Below, one piece after another: positions 45,984-57,678 of a stretch of DNA of 64,000 bases; within the stretch, counting starts at the first letter, position 1, and every line of letters starts with the position of its first letter. The stretch is from Amoebophrya sp. A120. Taxonomy: Eukaryota > Sar > Dinophyceae > Syndiniales > Amoebophryaceae. Made by a program: the position numbers and the translations under genes. The notes below the pieces were generated by a model. It saw only the letters and a list, made by a program, of their open reading frames with translations. It was not told where the DNA came from and made no database searches. The stretch lies in the NCBI GenBank assembly GCA_905178155.1, contig CAJINV010000001.1, positions 486,637 through 550,636 of the forward strand, read 5' to 3'.

Positions 45984-46214
45984 CAGCGCTTTATTTAGCT
46001 GGAAAAGAAGTTGACAGCGATAAAATTGAGTGCGTCTACCCGACCAACGAACTGAAGTCAGCCGGCCCCAAATGGACAAACAGACGACCAGGGTCGCGGG
46101 GGCTACTTCTTCTGGTCCCACGGTCCCTCAATTCGAACACCAAATCCAACCGCCCAAGAAAAGTATGCGAACAGGTGTGGTCGCGCGAAGTCATGCTTCC
46201 ACAGTTTCTTCTTT

Positions 46215-48290
46215 CTACCCCTTGTTCTAGCCTGGAAATATTATGGCGGCGGCAACATAACACAACACGCAAAGCGCAGTGCCGCGCCTCAGTCTGTGAG
46301 CGGCTTCGGCGCTGCCCCTGTGGGTGCTGATGATGGTGCGTAGCTTTCCCGTGATCGCGCAGACCCTGCGGGGGGCCGTAGCTGGCGCCCCTTCTTCGGT
46401 CCGCCCATTATTCTGCGACCGGCAGCCCGCCAAGCATCCGCGGGGCCTTGTACTTGGGGCGCCCCCATTGCGGGCTGGGGCCTCCTTTCCCGGGGCCGAG
46501 CTGCGCCCGCTCGCCCCCCCCCCCGAAAGGCTGGCACGCAGCAATGCGGGCGCGCGGCCGGCATCTACACACAAGCGAGCGCGGCGAATGCGCGGGGATC
46601 GCCAGCCGGCGGGGCGGAGCCCGGGGGCGCACCGCGGCAGGCAAGCGCGGCAGAAATAACGCACCACGATGGCCCCAGTCTCGTCTGCGTCAGGCGGCCA
46701 GGCCAAGCACGTCGCTGCCGGCATTCCTTTTGGGGTGGTGGAGCGGCAGCACGCTCATGCGCGCCACCAACTGACCGGCGCAAATTCCAAGTTTCCGTGG
46801 CGGCAATTTGACTCCCGCAAGCGTCGACGGTAGGCTGGGTCTGCACGGTGGCGGTGGGCTGGGTCTGCGCAGTGCTTGGCAGCCAGCAAAGAAACTGCCG
46901 GCGCGGCGCTTCCCGCTGCTTGCCAGTCTGTCTCTGGCCGGGCCGCCGACTTGCTTAACTTCCCCAGCCGTTCTACTAAGGCCCGCCGGCGATGAAGCTT
47001 TGGAAGCACTCAACAGCACGCCCGTGCGCTCCAGGGCGCAGCAGTATAGACGCCGCCCCCCCCCCGCCCAATGGGCGGAACAGCGAAGCGGCGGCCGACT
47101 GCTCCTCCCCGCCCTACCCACCCAAGGCACGCGTAGGGGGGCGGCGCTAGCGATGGCCACACTTCGGCGCGCCCACAATCCGGCCGGGTTGCAGGCTTCC
47201 AACGCCATCCAAGACCCAGCGCCCGGCGGCGGTGGGAGAACGGACAGCCGTCCGCCCCCCCCCGCCCCCGGCAGCGTAAAGCGAGAAGGGCCCCAGAAAA
47301 GCAGGCGCCGGCCATTCGTATTTGGGTGGCTGGCGGATCCCTTTGGGCCTTTACTTTGGGGGGCGCGCCCAAGTCATTAGCGTCGGCGGTATCTCACGCG
47401 ACGCCCTACCCCCATTCGGTAGTGCATGGCTGGCCGCCTTCTGTCGGGGCCGGGGGCCGCACGCCTGCGTCGGCCATGAGACAGCGAACCGATCGGCGGG
47501 CGCCCCTAAAACACTGGCCGCCCTGGGCGGTTTTCAGTTGCGGCCGGTGCCGCTCTGCACTTCACCACACTAGGCGGGCCGCCGATCCACGCCCCGGGCC
47601 CACCGCAAGAGGGCTGCCGCGGGTGCTGGCGGCAGGCGCCAAAGCTGGAAGGCAACCCCGCGCGGGCTTTCCCGCCTTGTGCTGCCGGGCCAGGAAGAAC
47701 GTCGCGGCCATTGCTGCTCGCACGCGGCCGCGTCGCGCGTGGGCCTTTCGAAGATTTCGGCCATCACGGGGAAGGGCATGACGCTGCACAGCTCGGGCGC
47801 CTCATGCGCTAGCTGGTGACTGCACAGCAGCGCGCGCAGTTGTTCACCCTCCCAGCAGTTCCGTTCGGGCGGACACGTAGCGCCAATCGCTTGCAACTAG
47901 TGCGGGCCAAGCTCGTCGCAGGAAGGCAGCAGAGACAGCGCGCGACGCTCGACCGCGTCGCCTATGGGGAGCGATTCCCCCCCTCACTCTCCCTACTTCT
48001 TTCCGCCCCAGCTTCTCGATGTCTGGCGCCTGCTGGATAGGCAAAGGGGCGCCGCCGCATTTTTTAAGCGCGCGGCCGCTCCCGGCGGCTGGCGCGCCCC
48101 CCCCCCGGGGGGGCATTGCTGGGGCATTTCGCACCCTGGCGAAGCCATGCGCCCCCGTCGGCAAGGGCCTGCCTCGGCGCCACTGTCGGCCACGCCGCTA
48201 CACACTGAAAAAGAACAAGACGGCGAAAATTTGAGGGCCGCGAGCTGCGACTTCTATCAACGTCACCCGTTGATGAACACCTGATCCAGA
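46215..48290. other. GC-rich island without a recognised gene
   Basis: About 2 kb whose base composition is far richer in G+C than both flanks, with C and G homopolymers (46507-46516, 47053-47061, 48099-48115). Long ORFs are open in nearly every frame on both strands, as GC-rich sequence produces, and they encode Ala/Arg/Gly/Pro-rich strings with no domain. No TIR, TSD or rRNA/tRNA motif was recognised. The edges are fairly sharp at about 46.2 and 48.25 kb. Confidence 0.55.
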
Positions 48291-48613
48291 AAAAGCTCCC
48301 GGCAAAGTTGAACAGAAAGCATAAGGCAAAATCTTATCTACAGACCGCCGCTGTTTCAGATCTCGGCAATTTTCTCCGTGCCTGCTGTTTCCATTTGTTT
48401 TTTGCTTGAAGCAATCCATCCTTCTTAGTGGACAGCTTTCTGCGTTGTGATTAGAACGTCGATATTAGATGCAGTGTTGTAATATTCGGCCAAGAATGTT
48501 GAGCCTCTTTGTGATTGTAGTATTTGTGTGCGTATCCCCAGTACAAGATTCTAAGTACATTCAAAAAAACCCTTCCCACCAGGACAATTTCCTCCCATCA
48601 AATTGAAATCTCA

Positions 48614-51600
48614 TTATTTCCCTGGATCGTTGGCGTTCTGCGCCGCGATCTTGTTTTGCAACAGTGTGCACACCGCCTTGCTGAGCTTCGAGTTGTTGCT
48701 CCGGCACGCAACCCGGGCCTTTCCCCGGAACGCCCCAGACCCGATTTCCACGCGGCAAACCAGGAGATTGAGCACGGTATCGCTGGAAAACTTCGCCGCC
48801 AACACCAGATTGTCAGGGTTTGAATCCACGCCGGGGAGTAGCTTTAGCACGTCGCCCAAGCAAACCGCCTTAGCCAACGGGGCCAGCGAGGAGCTTTCTT
48901 GGAACCTGACATAATTATTGCAGAGATCTTCAATAAAAGTGATGCATCTCTTAATCTGCGTAAGTACGACTGGTGTTCAAGAGCAAAAAAAACAACCCGT
49001 TCTGTAAAAACGAGCTAAAACAGCTATACTTTGCAGCTATATCCACAACTGCACACTCCTCATTCACCGTGTAGTCGTGATCGCGCCAAACCCCGAAGAA
49101 ATCCATTGCGCTCAACTCCAGCGGATCAAGGAACTTGTCGATGCTGAGGGGCAGGCGGACTTGTATTCTCCGTGGCGAATTATCAGAAAGCAGAAAGGAT
49201 AATCGCAGTATCGGCGCTTCCAAATACGGTCCGACGCACGTTGCCGTCACGCGCTGCGAATGCTGCGTGCCCGCTTCTATCTGTCCAGGTGGGAGGTATT
49301 TCTATTTTTAGAAACCGGACACATTTGTCGCCGTCGCTTCATGTAAAAAATGTAAATCTCGACCTCAAGCAAAACGCTTTGATAAACTCTTTGCCCGTGG
49401 CCTTATGTAACAATATCAACACTTGAGAAAAAGCACTGAAATCTTCTTTACCATGGCCGGCGCGGTTGTCATGGAAAGCCGTAGCAGTGTGTCCTCCTTT
49501 ATCGCATACTCCGTCTGAAAATTGTGAAAACTTATCTTCGCACTCTTGTTTCCGAAGAACAGCGCCAACTCGCCGTCGAGATCACGGTAACGGCTCTTGA
49601 TACCTTGTCACATTACCATTGACATACCCATTTTGTTGCTGACGCAAGACAAACGTAGTACATACCACGTATTTTTAACAAGGACGAAGTTCGACATCGC
49701 CTCCATCCACGCTGCTACATGAGAATGCACTTCAAACGTCTCCCGGATAATCATAAGGCAGAAACGCGATACCAATCTGCATCAGATCGTCCTCGTAGAG
49801 CACCGCGTCGTCAAACATTGTCCTGCCCAAGCTTCCAACGGACGTGTCCAAGGCTAGGCGAGCTCTGCAAAGTGTTTTGGTTCTTTGCATAATTATAAGG
49901 TAATAACAATATTTTATCAATTTCAATCTATCGCGGAAAAATATCGGATAATTACGCAACGACTCCATTTCCAAACACACCAAATAAATCATTCGTACGA
50001 TGGCGACGCCACGAGATTGGGGTTTCTTGACGGTGACGCGGGGAGCCACCCCTTCAACTGCTGACTAGCGGGAACCGAACCAGCCCCGATGCTGCGCGCG
50101 TAACCACCGGGTGAAGAGGACCCTCCGGGTGCCCCGGCGCCCCCGCCGCCGAACTCCGAGCCGCGCGAGTTATTATTTCCGAAGATGTGTTTCAGCTGTC
50201 GGAGCTCCTGACTCGCCTCGTTGTACATAATGGACAGTTGCGACAGATTTTTCTCCAGCTCGTTTATCTTCTTTTCCGCGCGCTCGAGGCTCTCCCCGAG
50301 CTTCGCCGCCCGGCTGCTCTCCGCGAGCCACATTTCTTTCGCGTGGGTGCTGATGTTCTCCCGCTCCCGGAGCAGCATCTCCAAACGCTGAATCTGGTAT
50401 TAAATTTGAATGAGGAATGGCTTATATTGGATTTCTTTTTTTCAATCAACAACCACATGGCGCAGCATGATAGAGAAGATAAAATTGAAAAACATAAACT
50501 AACAGGTAACGATGAAATGAAATAAAATCAAAAAAATACATTAAAATTATATCTAACAAGTAACTCTTGCCTGTGCTTCTCCTGCAGTTCGAGTTCGTCG
50601 GGGGGGGGGGACCCCGGGGTCCNNNNNNNNNNNNNNNNNNNNNNNNNNNNNNNNNNNNNNNNNNNNNNNNNNNNNNNNNNNNNNNNNNNNNNNNNNNNNN
50701 NNNNNNNNNNNCCTCAATGTTTCTGCTTCCGCTTTTCTCTCTACCTCCCTGCCCTGGCATGCCCGTCTTTTTTCGCATTTCCCCCCGTTTCCCCCCTGCT
50801 GCTCACCCCTCTTTAAAGCGTTTTCCCCTGTTTCCACCTCTTTGCCCCTCTTCTCCCTTTCCTTTTCGCCCTTTGCTGCTGTCTCTCCTTCGCTTTGGCA
50901 CCGCCTTCCCGGCTCCCCCCCTCCTTCGACCTTGCTGCCCTTCCCCCCCCCTCTTTCCGGCTCCCACCCTCTTTTCTGCGTCCCCCCTCCCCCGCTCGCT
51001 CCCTTCCCCTTTCCCTCCTTTCCCACTCCCCTCCTTCCCCTGCTCTAGAGTCTGTGGCCCTTGCTACAGCAAGCGGCACGGCTGCGATCGTGTACAAATA
51101 CTGCGGTCACACGGATAACAGCTAGTGCTTTATATATATTGGATTTTTTTTCCTGCAATTACCACAGGGCGCAGCATGATAGTGTGAGAGATAAAGTTCA
51201 ACATGGCGCAAGCTTCTTCGGTACAACTGTAAGAGCTACCAAGGTGAGCCAGGAACTGCTCTCGAAATGAAATAAAATCAAAAAAAAAGTCTTATCAAAA
51301 TTATACCTATTGTCTGTGCTTCTCCTGCAGTTCGAGGAGCCACTTCAGCAACCTTCGCACCTCTTTCGTCCTATATTTCTGCATGATAAATTTCCAGATT
51401 TGAAAACTTGTCATGCAGAAATGATTTCCAAATTTGGAAACTTGCCAAGCAGAAATGAAGGGCACAGGAGGCCAAAGCTGTTGAGTTGGCCACTTCGACT
51501 TTTCCCCCATCGGAGTTAGGAAAGTTGAGTTGGCCGCTTCATCGTCAACAGTTTGCCGCTCATTTCTGCGTTGCAAATTGCCAACCATGGTGGCAATTTT

Positions 51601-54600
51601 TGCACGCAGAAACGAAGGACAAAGGTTTTTCCTTCGTTTCTGCATTTGTAACGCAGGAATGCAGGAGGAGGAAACATAACAGGGGCCACGTCAACTTTCT
51701 TTAGATGAGAGACAGTTGAAATGGCCACTGCAACGGCTTCCTTCGTGCTTCTTTTGTCCCTCATTTCTGCACCACAAGTTTCCAACTTTGGAAAATTGTA
51801 ACGCAGAAGTGAAGGACAAGGACCACTAGGACAACAGAGAGTCAAAGTAGTTGAAGTGGCGGCCGTCTCAACGTTCCTCCGATGGAGGAAAGTTGAAAGA
51901 GCCACGTCAACAGTTTGTCCTTCGTTGGTTTCTGCATTGGCATTACACATTGCCAATCATGGCTGCCCCCCGGCCACATGACCGCAGGCCTGCGCTCGCT
52001 GGCGGGCGGGCCCGCGGCCGCGCGTGGTCGCGGAGGCGATCGGCGATTGATGGAGGGACGCGGAGACGGGGTGGCGGATCGGCGACCGGTGATGGAGGAG
52101 AGCGACGGCGATAGGACGGCTCGGCGCAAGTTGTTGCCGGTTTGAGTAATGCCCAAAAAGCATGGATGCATCCCCCCCCTCCCCCCCATTACCTGAGTAA
52201 TGCTCCGACTTTTGTTGGACAAGATCCAAAAAAAAGACACCCAAATTATACCTAACAAGTACCTCTTGCCTGTGCTTCTCCTGCAGTTCGAGGATTTCCT
52301 CGACCAGAGGGCAGAGCATGATAGAAAGATCGAGATAAAAACAAGTGACGACGAAACGAATAAAATGAATGACGTGTGCGCTTCTCAAGGTGAGCGGTAA
52401 AAGCCTCCCACATACTGGAATGTAAGTCCAGAAGGTAAATGTTTCTGCAGTAGTGGAAAAACCACTCCTACACCCCCAGTGACGTTTCACCGCCCGCTTT
52501 AGCAGTGCCCGGCCACCAGGGGGGAGTTTGCCGTTGGCGTCGCCTCTTGCCGCTGGCATTCAAGGACAAGCGCCACTACCTCCTCATCCATGGCACTAGT
52601 CCTAACCCCCGACCCAACCACCCAGCAGCCCCTTCGCCTCCGGTGGCTACCAGGTGTCGAACTGGATTACAAAACAACTGGCCGAAGCCTGACCACAAAG
52701 CGCAAGCGCTTTGTGGTCAGGACGCCGCAACCGAAGCCTGACCACAAAGCGCAAAGCGCAAGCGCTTTGTGGATTACAAAACGAATAAAATCAAAATAAG
52801 AACCCTAAACTAAACCCTTTTAAACCCTGGAACCCTCTGCGGCGGCTGGGTCGACGGAGGGAAGCAGTCACGACGGCATGCTGGTGGAGAATCCGGGTGC
52901 GCGTAACATGTGATGGTCCTAAATTGGGGTGGTTTACCACCTGCCTAATTCTAAACCAAAAACCCGATCCCCGAAAGAAAAAACTGCTTGGTGCCAGTAG
53001 GGCCCGAGGAAAAAGGAAGGCGCAACAGAGAAAGCGAACTATGAAGCCGTTTGTAAAAAAGCGCTATCAAAAAGCCATTGCTCTGATCCTTCAGGGCGTG
53101 CACTCCCGTCTGGTTCTAAAGCTTCAGCAGTGCTGAGAGTACTCCGACCCTAAACCTCAAGACTGAAGTCAAGAGATCTACGTACGTATGCGCACGAGCA
53201 AGGCAGGAATAGCGTCTGATGTGGACGCATTCCTAACAAAACGAATAAAATGAAATTAGAAATAAAAATCAAAATTATACCTAACAAGTACCTCTTGCCT
53301 GTGCTTCTCCTGCAGTTCGAGGATTTCCTCTCTCCGTTTCCCGAAGAGGTGCGAGAAGTGAAAACTAACCGACCTCTCACTCTCTCCCTCGAAGGAAGCT
53401 GCATGCTTGGGAAACGGAGTGAAAAGTCATGGCGCTGTCATTCCGTTTCTCGAAGCGCTTCGAGACATGGAGGGAAAACTCAGCGGGTTTTCTTTCACCC
53501 CTTTTTCCGAAAAATCGCGAGAATAACATGGAAGCTCGCTGACTTTTCACTTCGGGCCAAAACTCCGCGAGCCTTCCCTCCGTTTCTCGAAGAGCTTCAA
53601 GCTCCCGAAGACCTTCGAAGGCCTGAAGTGCAAGTCAACGACTTTCCGCCTTCCCAAAGATATGACAGCCGGTGACCAGATCCTGCGGCTCTTCAAGCCC
53701 TTCGGGCTCCCACACACCTTTCCCAAGCACCTTCTTCGGGAGCCCAAACGGTCGGCGGGGCTTTTCACTTTTCCCGAAGGAGTGCGGAACGTCGCTAACT
53801 TTCCACTTTGCCTGCTACCTTAAGGCGGGCACGTATTGACCCGCGCGCCCCCCCACCACTGCTTGCGGGCGAGTTCATTCTCGCGCCCCATCCCTCGAAA
53901 GCCTTCGGAAAAGAATTTCGGCTATCAAGTCTATCAGGGGGCCGCGGCACTGTTGCGACGCGCGGCGCAAGAGAACTGCAGCGGCATTTTGGACGGGGCG
54001 AAGGCTGTGAGCTCTGAAGCTGAAAAGCCGCAACTTTCGTACCCCTAGTAGAGAGAATGAGAAAGGAGAAAAAGAAAAGAAACCAAACAACCTAAGTAAG
54101 TTATTTCCTTGTATAGATATAAACAAAAGAGATAGGACGAATACAAGACGAAACCACAAACGAGAACGAAAGCGGACCCGAACCGCGGCGGTCTGGCGCT
54201 TTCATGTGTTAAAACGAGCCGGACGAGTCTGAAAAAAAACCGAGTCCAAAAAAAAAGTCTTATCAAAATTATACCTAACAAGTACCTCTTGCCTGTGCTT
54301 CTCCTGCAGTTCGAGGATTTCCTTTGCGGGTACATCGCTCTGGGGCAACGCGGGCTTTGGTGCGGCAATCGGGATTTTTGAGGGTTGGGATAATTCCTGC
54401 GCCGCATCTTCGGAGTAAAGCACGGCCTGCGTGCAGTACTGCCCAAATTCGCTGCGGCGGAGGGTTGAGACTGTGTTTATGGAGTGAAATTTTCATTGAT
54501 TCAAGACGGAAAGACCCAGCACTCGTCCCGTCGTTGCTACTGTTCTTTTCAAACACGCTGACTACAGGTTCTTGTTGCACCATGATCATGAAAAAGGGTC

Positions 54601-55069
54601 CATCGTATCAAGATCGATGATATACAAGGGTCCGCTAACTGCTGCTGCAAAGTCGCGAAGACCTCCTGCGGTGTTCGGCCGTCGCCGGGCTCGATGTTGA
54701 ATTCAATCTCCACCGCCTATCAAGAGGAAAAGTCCCCCCTCCCCATATCGAAAAGGAAATCTGTGATGCTGGATTTGCGTATACAAATCAGATTTGTGTT
54801 GCAATAGAGGACTACAAGCAGATCGCCAGCCTAGATAGGCGCCTTTTGGTGTAGGCGCCTAGTATGGTAGACGGCTGCCCTGTAGTCCTTACAGCATTAC
54901 AAATCGCCTGCGTAGTGTGGCAGAGAGCCTGGATTTGCCTTCTCGCAAGACAGACAGGATTTGGGGTCACAAATCTGCATCACAAATTTTCAGAAGATAC
55001 ATTTCCAATATGGGGAGGGGGGATTTTTCCTTGCAATACCGCCTCCTCCCCACCCAGCACAGCGGCCAT
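48614..55069 (-). CDS. Coiled-coil protein with a C-terminal AP-2 alpha-adaptin appendage, 501 aa
   Basis: Eight exons (55039-55069, 54626-54717, 54286-54470, 49999-50393, 49773-49864, 49452-49603, 49030-49301, 48614-48905) sum to 502 codons. All junctions are GT-AG and in phase, except one introner. Residues 1-60 include VEIEFNIEPGDGRTPQEVFA; residues ~90-185 form a coiled coil (LQEKHRQE-IQRLEMLLRERENI ... ELEKNLSQLSIMYNEASQEL), then a Gly/Ser linker. From there the sequence follows the alpha-adaptin ear: LYEDDLMQIGIKSRYRD, LALFFGNKSAKISFHNF, EAGTQHSQRVTATCVGPYLE, LPLSIDKFLDPLELSAMDFF, then the platform GVDSNPDNLVLAAKF and ACRSNNSKLSKAVCTLLQ. In AP-2 this domain recruits endocytic accessory proteins. 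The HEAT-repeat trunk is absent, so this is not a normal alpha subunit. Probably a vesicle-traffic adaptor. Confidence 0.8.
50623..50711. other. Assembly gap (89 N)
   Basis: Run of N flanked by a G homopolymer (50601-50610) and followed by about 340 bp of strongly pyrimidine-rich sequence (50712-51050). It lies inside the large intron of the adaptin-ear gene. Confidence 0.99.
51360..51960. repeat. Diverged internal repeats and inverted repeats
   Basis: Modules such as TTTCTGCATGATAAATTT/CAAACTTGTCATGCAGAAATG and AAAGTTGAGTTGGCC recur several times in both orientations. They resemble introner interiors but no TAT...ATA ends with a TSD were found. Confidence 0.5.
52688..52775. repeat. Two near-perfect palindromes
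   Basis: 52688-52721 has 16-bp arms (CCTGACCACAAAGCGC and complement) with a 2-base spacer. A second palindrome with CCACAAAGCGC arms follows at about 52740-52775. Confidence 0.85.
52801..52838. repeat. Degenerate telomere-like CCCTAAA stretch
   Basis: Several imperfect CCCTAAA/CCCTTTTAAA units next to the palindromes. TTTAGGG is a common alveolate and plant telomere repeat; here it is interstitial and short. Confidence 0.4.
54718..55038 (-). mobile_element. Introner, family II
   Basis: 321 bp; TIR core GTCCCCCCTCCCCATATCG, TAT/ATA ends, exact TSD ccgcc. It falls ten codons after the ATG of the adaptin-ear gene. Confidence 0.87.
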
Positions 55070-55578
55070 TTTCGCTGGCGGTGCGTCGCGTCACCTACTT
55101 TTACGAAGCCGCGAACTCATCTTTTCTGGTTCCTTTCGGCAGACGTTGGCGCGAACGATCTGCCGTGTCTATGCTTTTTCGAAAGATCCACAGAGTGTGA
55201 TTTTTACATAGATATTTGCTTGGCAGCAGCAAGGATACTTTATCCAGATCTCTATTGGTGACGATGACCGATTTTTTTCATGCTTCTACCGTGGCGAAGA
55301 ACACAGCGGGTCATAGATGGCGACGATTTTCGCAAACGTGTCGCGGTCAAGGGGTTCTGCAGATAATAGCAGTTCCGATCGTTATTTCATCTTGCGTAGT
55401 TTCGCGAAACTATAGTTTGTTTGTTCAGCATTTTCATGGAAAAGGGAAACGGTATCTCTAAGCTTTTGACATTTTTGATTTCAACAGAATCGTAGTCTTT
55501 CATTCGTTTCTTTCAGAACGCATTTAGTATCCCCTTTCTTCTTCACCAAAGCCGCGGGATCTACTCCCTTACAACATA
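55070..55578. other. Intergenic, nothing recognised
   Basis: Upstream of the adaptin-ear gene; should hold its promoter. No ORF with coding character. Confidence 0.5.
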
Positions 55579-56190
55579 CTAGCAGCACCAGCAATTCTTT
55601 TCCGTTTTCTTTTTCTTCCCTAAAATTGCGTCGCGCGTGTGTATTCCTGCGCTGCCGGCATGATGCATCGCGTTTGAGTAGTCACCCGTTCCGACCGAGT
55701 AGTTTGCGAAGGCGTGGTGTGGGGGCGCAGGAGGGGCGTAGCCGTACGCTGCAGGTACTCCTACTCCTACTCCTACTCCCCCCGCCGCAAAAGCGGAGGC
55801 GTCGGTGCTGTAGGGATTGAAAGAAGGGTAGTAGGGCGCCGCGGGGGGTACTGGAATACCGGAGCTGGCGGAAGCTGATTTGAATCAATGGTGCAACTTT
55901 CATGTTTGAATACCATCACCGTGCTATGGAATTTCATCCAAATTTCCCCCCTGCAATCAACAAGAAAAGCGTACTAATTATTTATGTCTCGTCGCTGAGA
56001 CTATTAACATCGCGCACCAATCTTTTGTATACTACCTTTTTGTGGCCCATCTCCCGATGGCGTGAAAGTGAATCCTCCTGGAAACCCTATCGTGAACGTG
56101 GCCGGTTGCTCCGCCGGTTCCAAGTTCGCGACGCTGAAACCCTTCAGAACGTCAGCACCAATATCCAAGAAAAAAACATTGTTAGTGTAA
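55579..56190 (-). CDS. Partial gene ending in a polybasic CWCC tail
   Basis: Two exons are supported: about 56036-56190 (GADVLKGFSVANLEPAEQP, FTIGFPGGFTFTPSGDG) and 55579-55874, joined by a GTAGTA...CAG intron in frame (QK-ASASSG). The second exon is Ala/Pro/Tyr-rich with a (GV)4 run made by four TACTCC hexamers (55757-55780, plus strand) and ends GKKKKTEKNCWCC stop at 55579. A basic stretch before terminal cysteines resembles lipid-anchoring tails (prenylation or palmitoylation), so a membrane-attached protein is possible. The 5' end is not resolved and no family is recognised. Confidence 0.5.
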
Positions 56191-56259
56191 ATTAGCGATG
56201 CGCAACATACAAGATGATTGCGTCTCTCATGCTTGGCATGCATTGTAGGGCGCATTAAA

Positions 56260-57678
56260 GGGCGTTTTCACATACTATCTGCGCATGACAGGTTTTTGCT
56301 GTCCTGCCAGACAGATTTGCAATGCTCCAAAAAAGTTACACCTACAACGTAGTTTTCTTGGATAACCAACGGCCTTGGGCGATAAACCAGAGCCCTTTGA
56401 CGACTGAGCAGTGAGAGTTTTTGTCATTTTGAGGTCTTACTTTTGGGAAAAGCAGGAAGAACTACTTAACGCGTGAAATTGAAGTCTGATTTACCGCGAT
56501 GAACCTCAATAAACTCTTAAAACACAAACTCTACCTGGTCGCGCAATATTAAAGGCGAGGTCGTTAATACACTTCATTCTTTCTAGGAGAGTTGGCTCTG
56601 ATCGAGATGGGTAGAACAAGCGAAAGCAGCTTTGGAAATAGATGCTGAGGTCCTCTGTCTGTGCGCTTATTTTGCTCTCGATTTCCTACGGCGTTCGCTC
56701 AAGTCAATCCGTCAATACCATCTGACTTCATCTCTCTACTGCTTGATGCCTCTCATGCAGCTAGCGGCGCGAAAAAATGCGCAGTCTGCACGCTTATCTG
56801 CGAGACAAGAAAAACGCGAACAAGGTGCCTTCGCAGTAAACTAATAAATAGCTGCTTGTGCAACCCTTTGCGGGTGCCACATTTTTTTGCTTTTCCAGTG
56901 CATTTTCCCACACGAGGTAGCACTACATGAAAGAACGTTGTGCGTAATGAGCAAACACTTTAGTTCACGGCGTGAAAACGCTTCACGGAGCCTAAGCTCT
57001 TAATGGTAAATTTGTCTAAGGAAAACTGATCTCGTCTGATACTGCGTAGTACTGTCGACTGATTTATACAAATTTGAAGATTCACGCTGTACTATACCAC
57101 AAAACATTTGGATCTATTTCATCTTCTGCTAACCGTAACAATACTCACATAAAAAGCTGCTTGAGAATGGTCCATCTAGGACCGTTTCCCACATCTTCCC
57201 GTTCTGTTGTCGTCACTGCCAGGAAAAGTAGCATTGTAGTTGTCCACCTAAACGGGAAGAAGTCTTCTAGAATCCGCCATCCTTCTGCGCAAACCGATGC
57301 GCAGCTGCTTCTTCTGCTTTTTTATTTTAGTTCACGAAAAACTCTGCTATACTCCAGGTACTACCAAAGTTGTGTCTGATTCTAATCAAGTCTGATAAGC
57401 TTTAAAACTGATCGTCTGATAATTTCTCATGCTAAAATAGGGAACAATCTGTGAAGTATGTGAAAATTAGAAATTCGGTGTCTGCTATAGCTGCAATTCG
57501 ACTGCACTACACACGTTTCGTATCGTGTGCCGCAAGTTCTGATTTCTGCTTCCTTGTCGTATGAGAAGCGGTTGAACTATCTCATACTTTGAATTTGTCT
57601 GAAGATTCTGCTATTATAACAAAAGGGTTCTGCTTTTTTCGCACATTTTCCAGGCATTATCGTGATGTCCCGGACTTT
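56260..57678. other. Intergenic, no gene recognised
   Basis: AT-rich. A stretch at about 56210-56330 resembles the unresolved intron at about 22840-22960 (shared TTTCACATACTA and GCATGACAGG words), possibly an eighth introner family, but no clear ends were found. Confidence 0.4.

Larger units (their letters stand above)
50542..54323 (-). repeat. Fivefold repeat of an exon-3' end/donor unit within one intron
   Basis: A ~55-bp unit coding LELQEKHRQE followed by the donor GTACTTGTTAGGTATAATTT occurs at 54264-54323 (the exon used), 53270-53330, 52241-52301, 51296-51338 and 50542-50595, about 0.95-1.03 kb apart and preceded in several copies by a related A-rich stretch. The copy at 51296 lacks about 11 bp around the donor, and the one at 50542 has GAG/TTACTT instead of GAG/GTACTT. 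The sequence between copies has largely diverged. Confidence 0.8.

Noticed and set aside
46227..48284. Numerous 70-190-codon ORFs on both strands in the GC-rich island
   Set aside because: GC-rich DNA has few stops; the products are Ala/Arg/Pro strings without domains, and no frame stands out.
50553..51118. ORFs spanning the N gap
   Set aside because: They read through the N run and the pyrimidine tract; low complexity on both strands.
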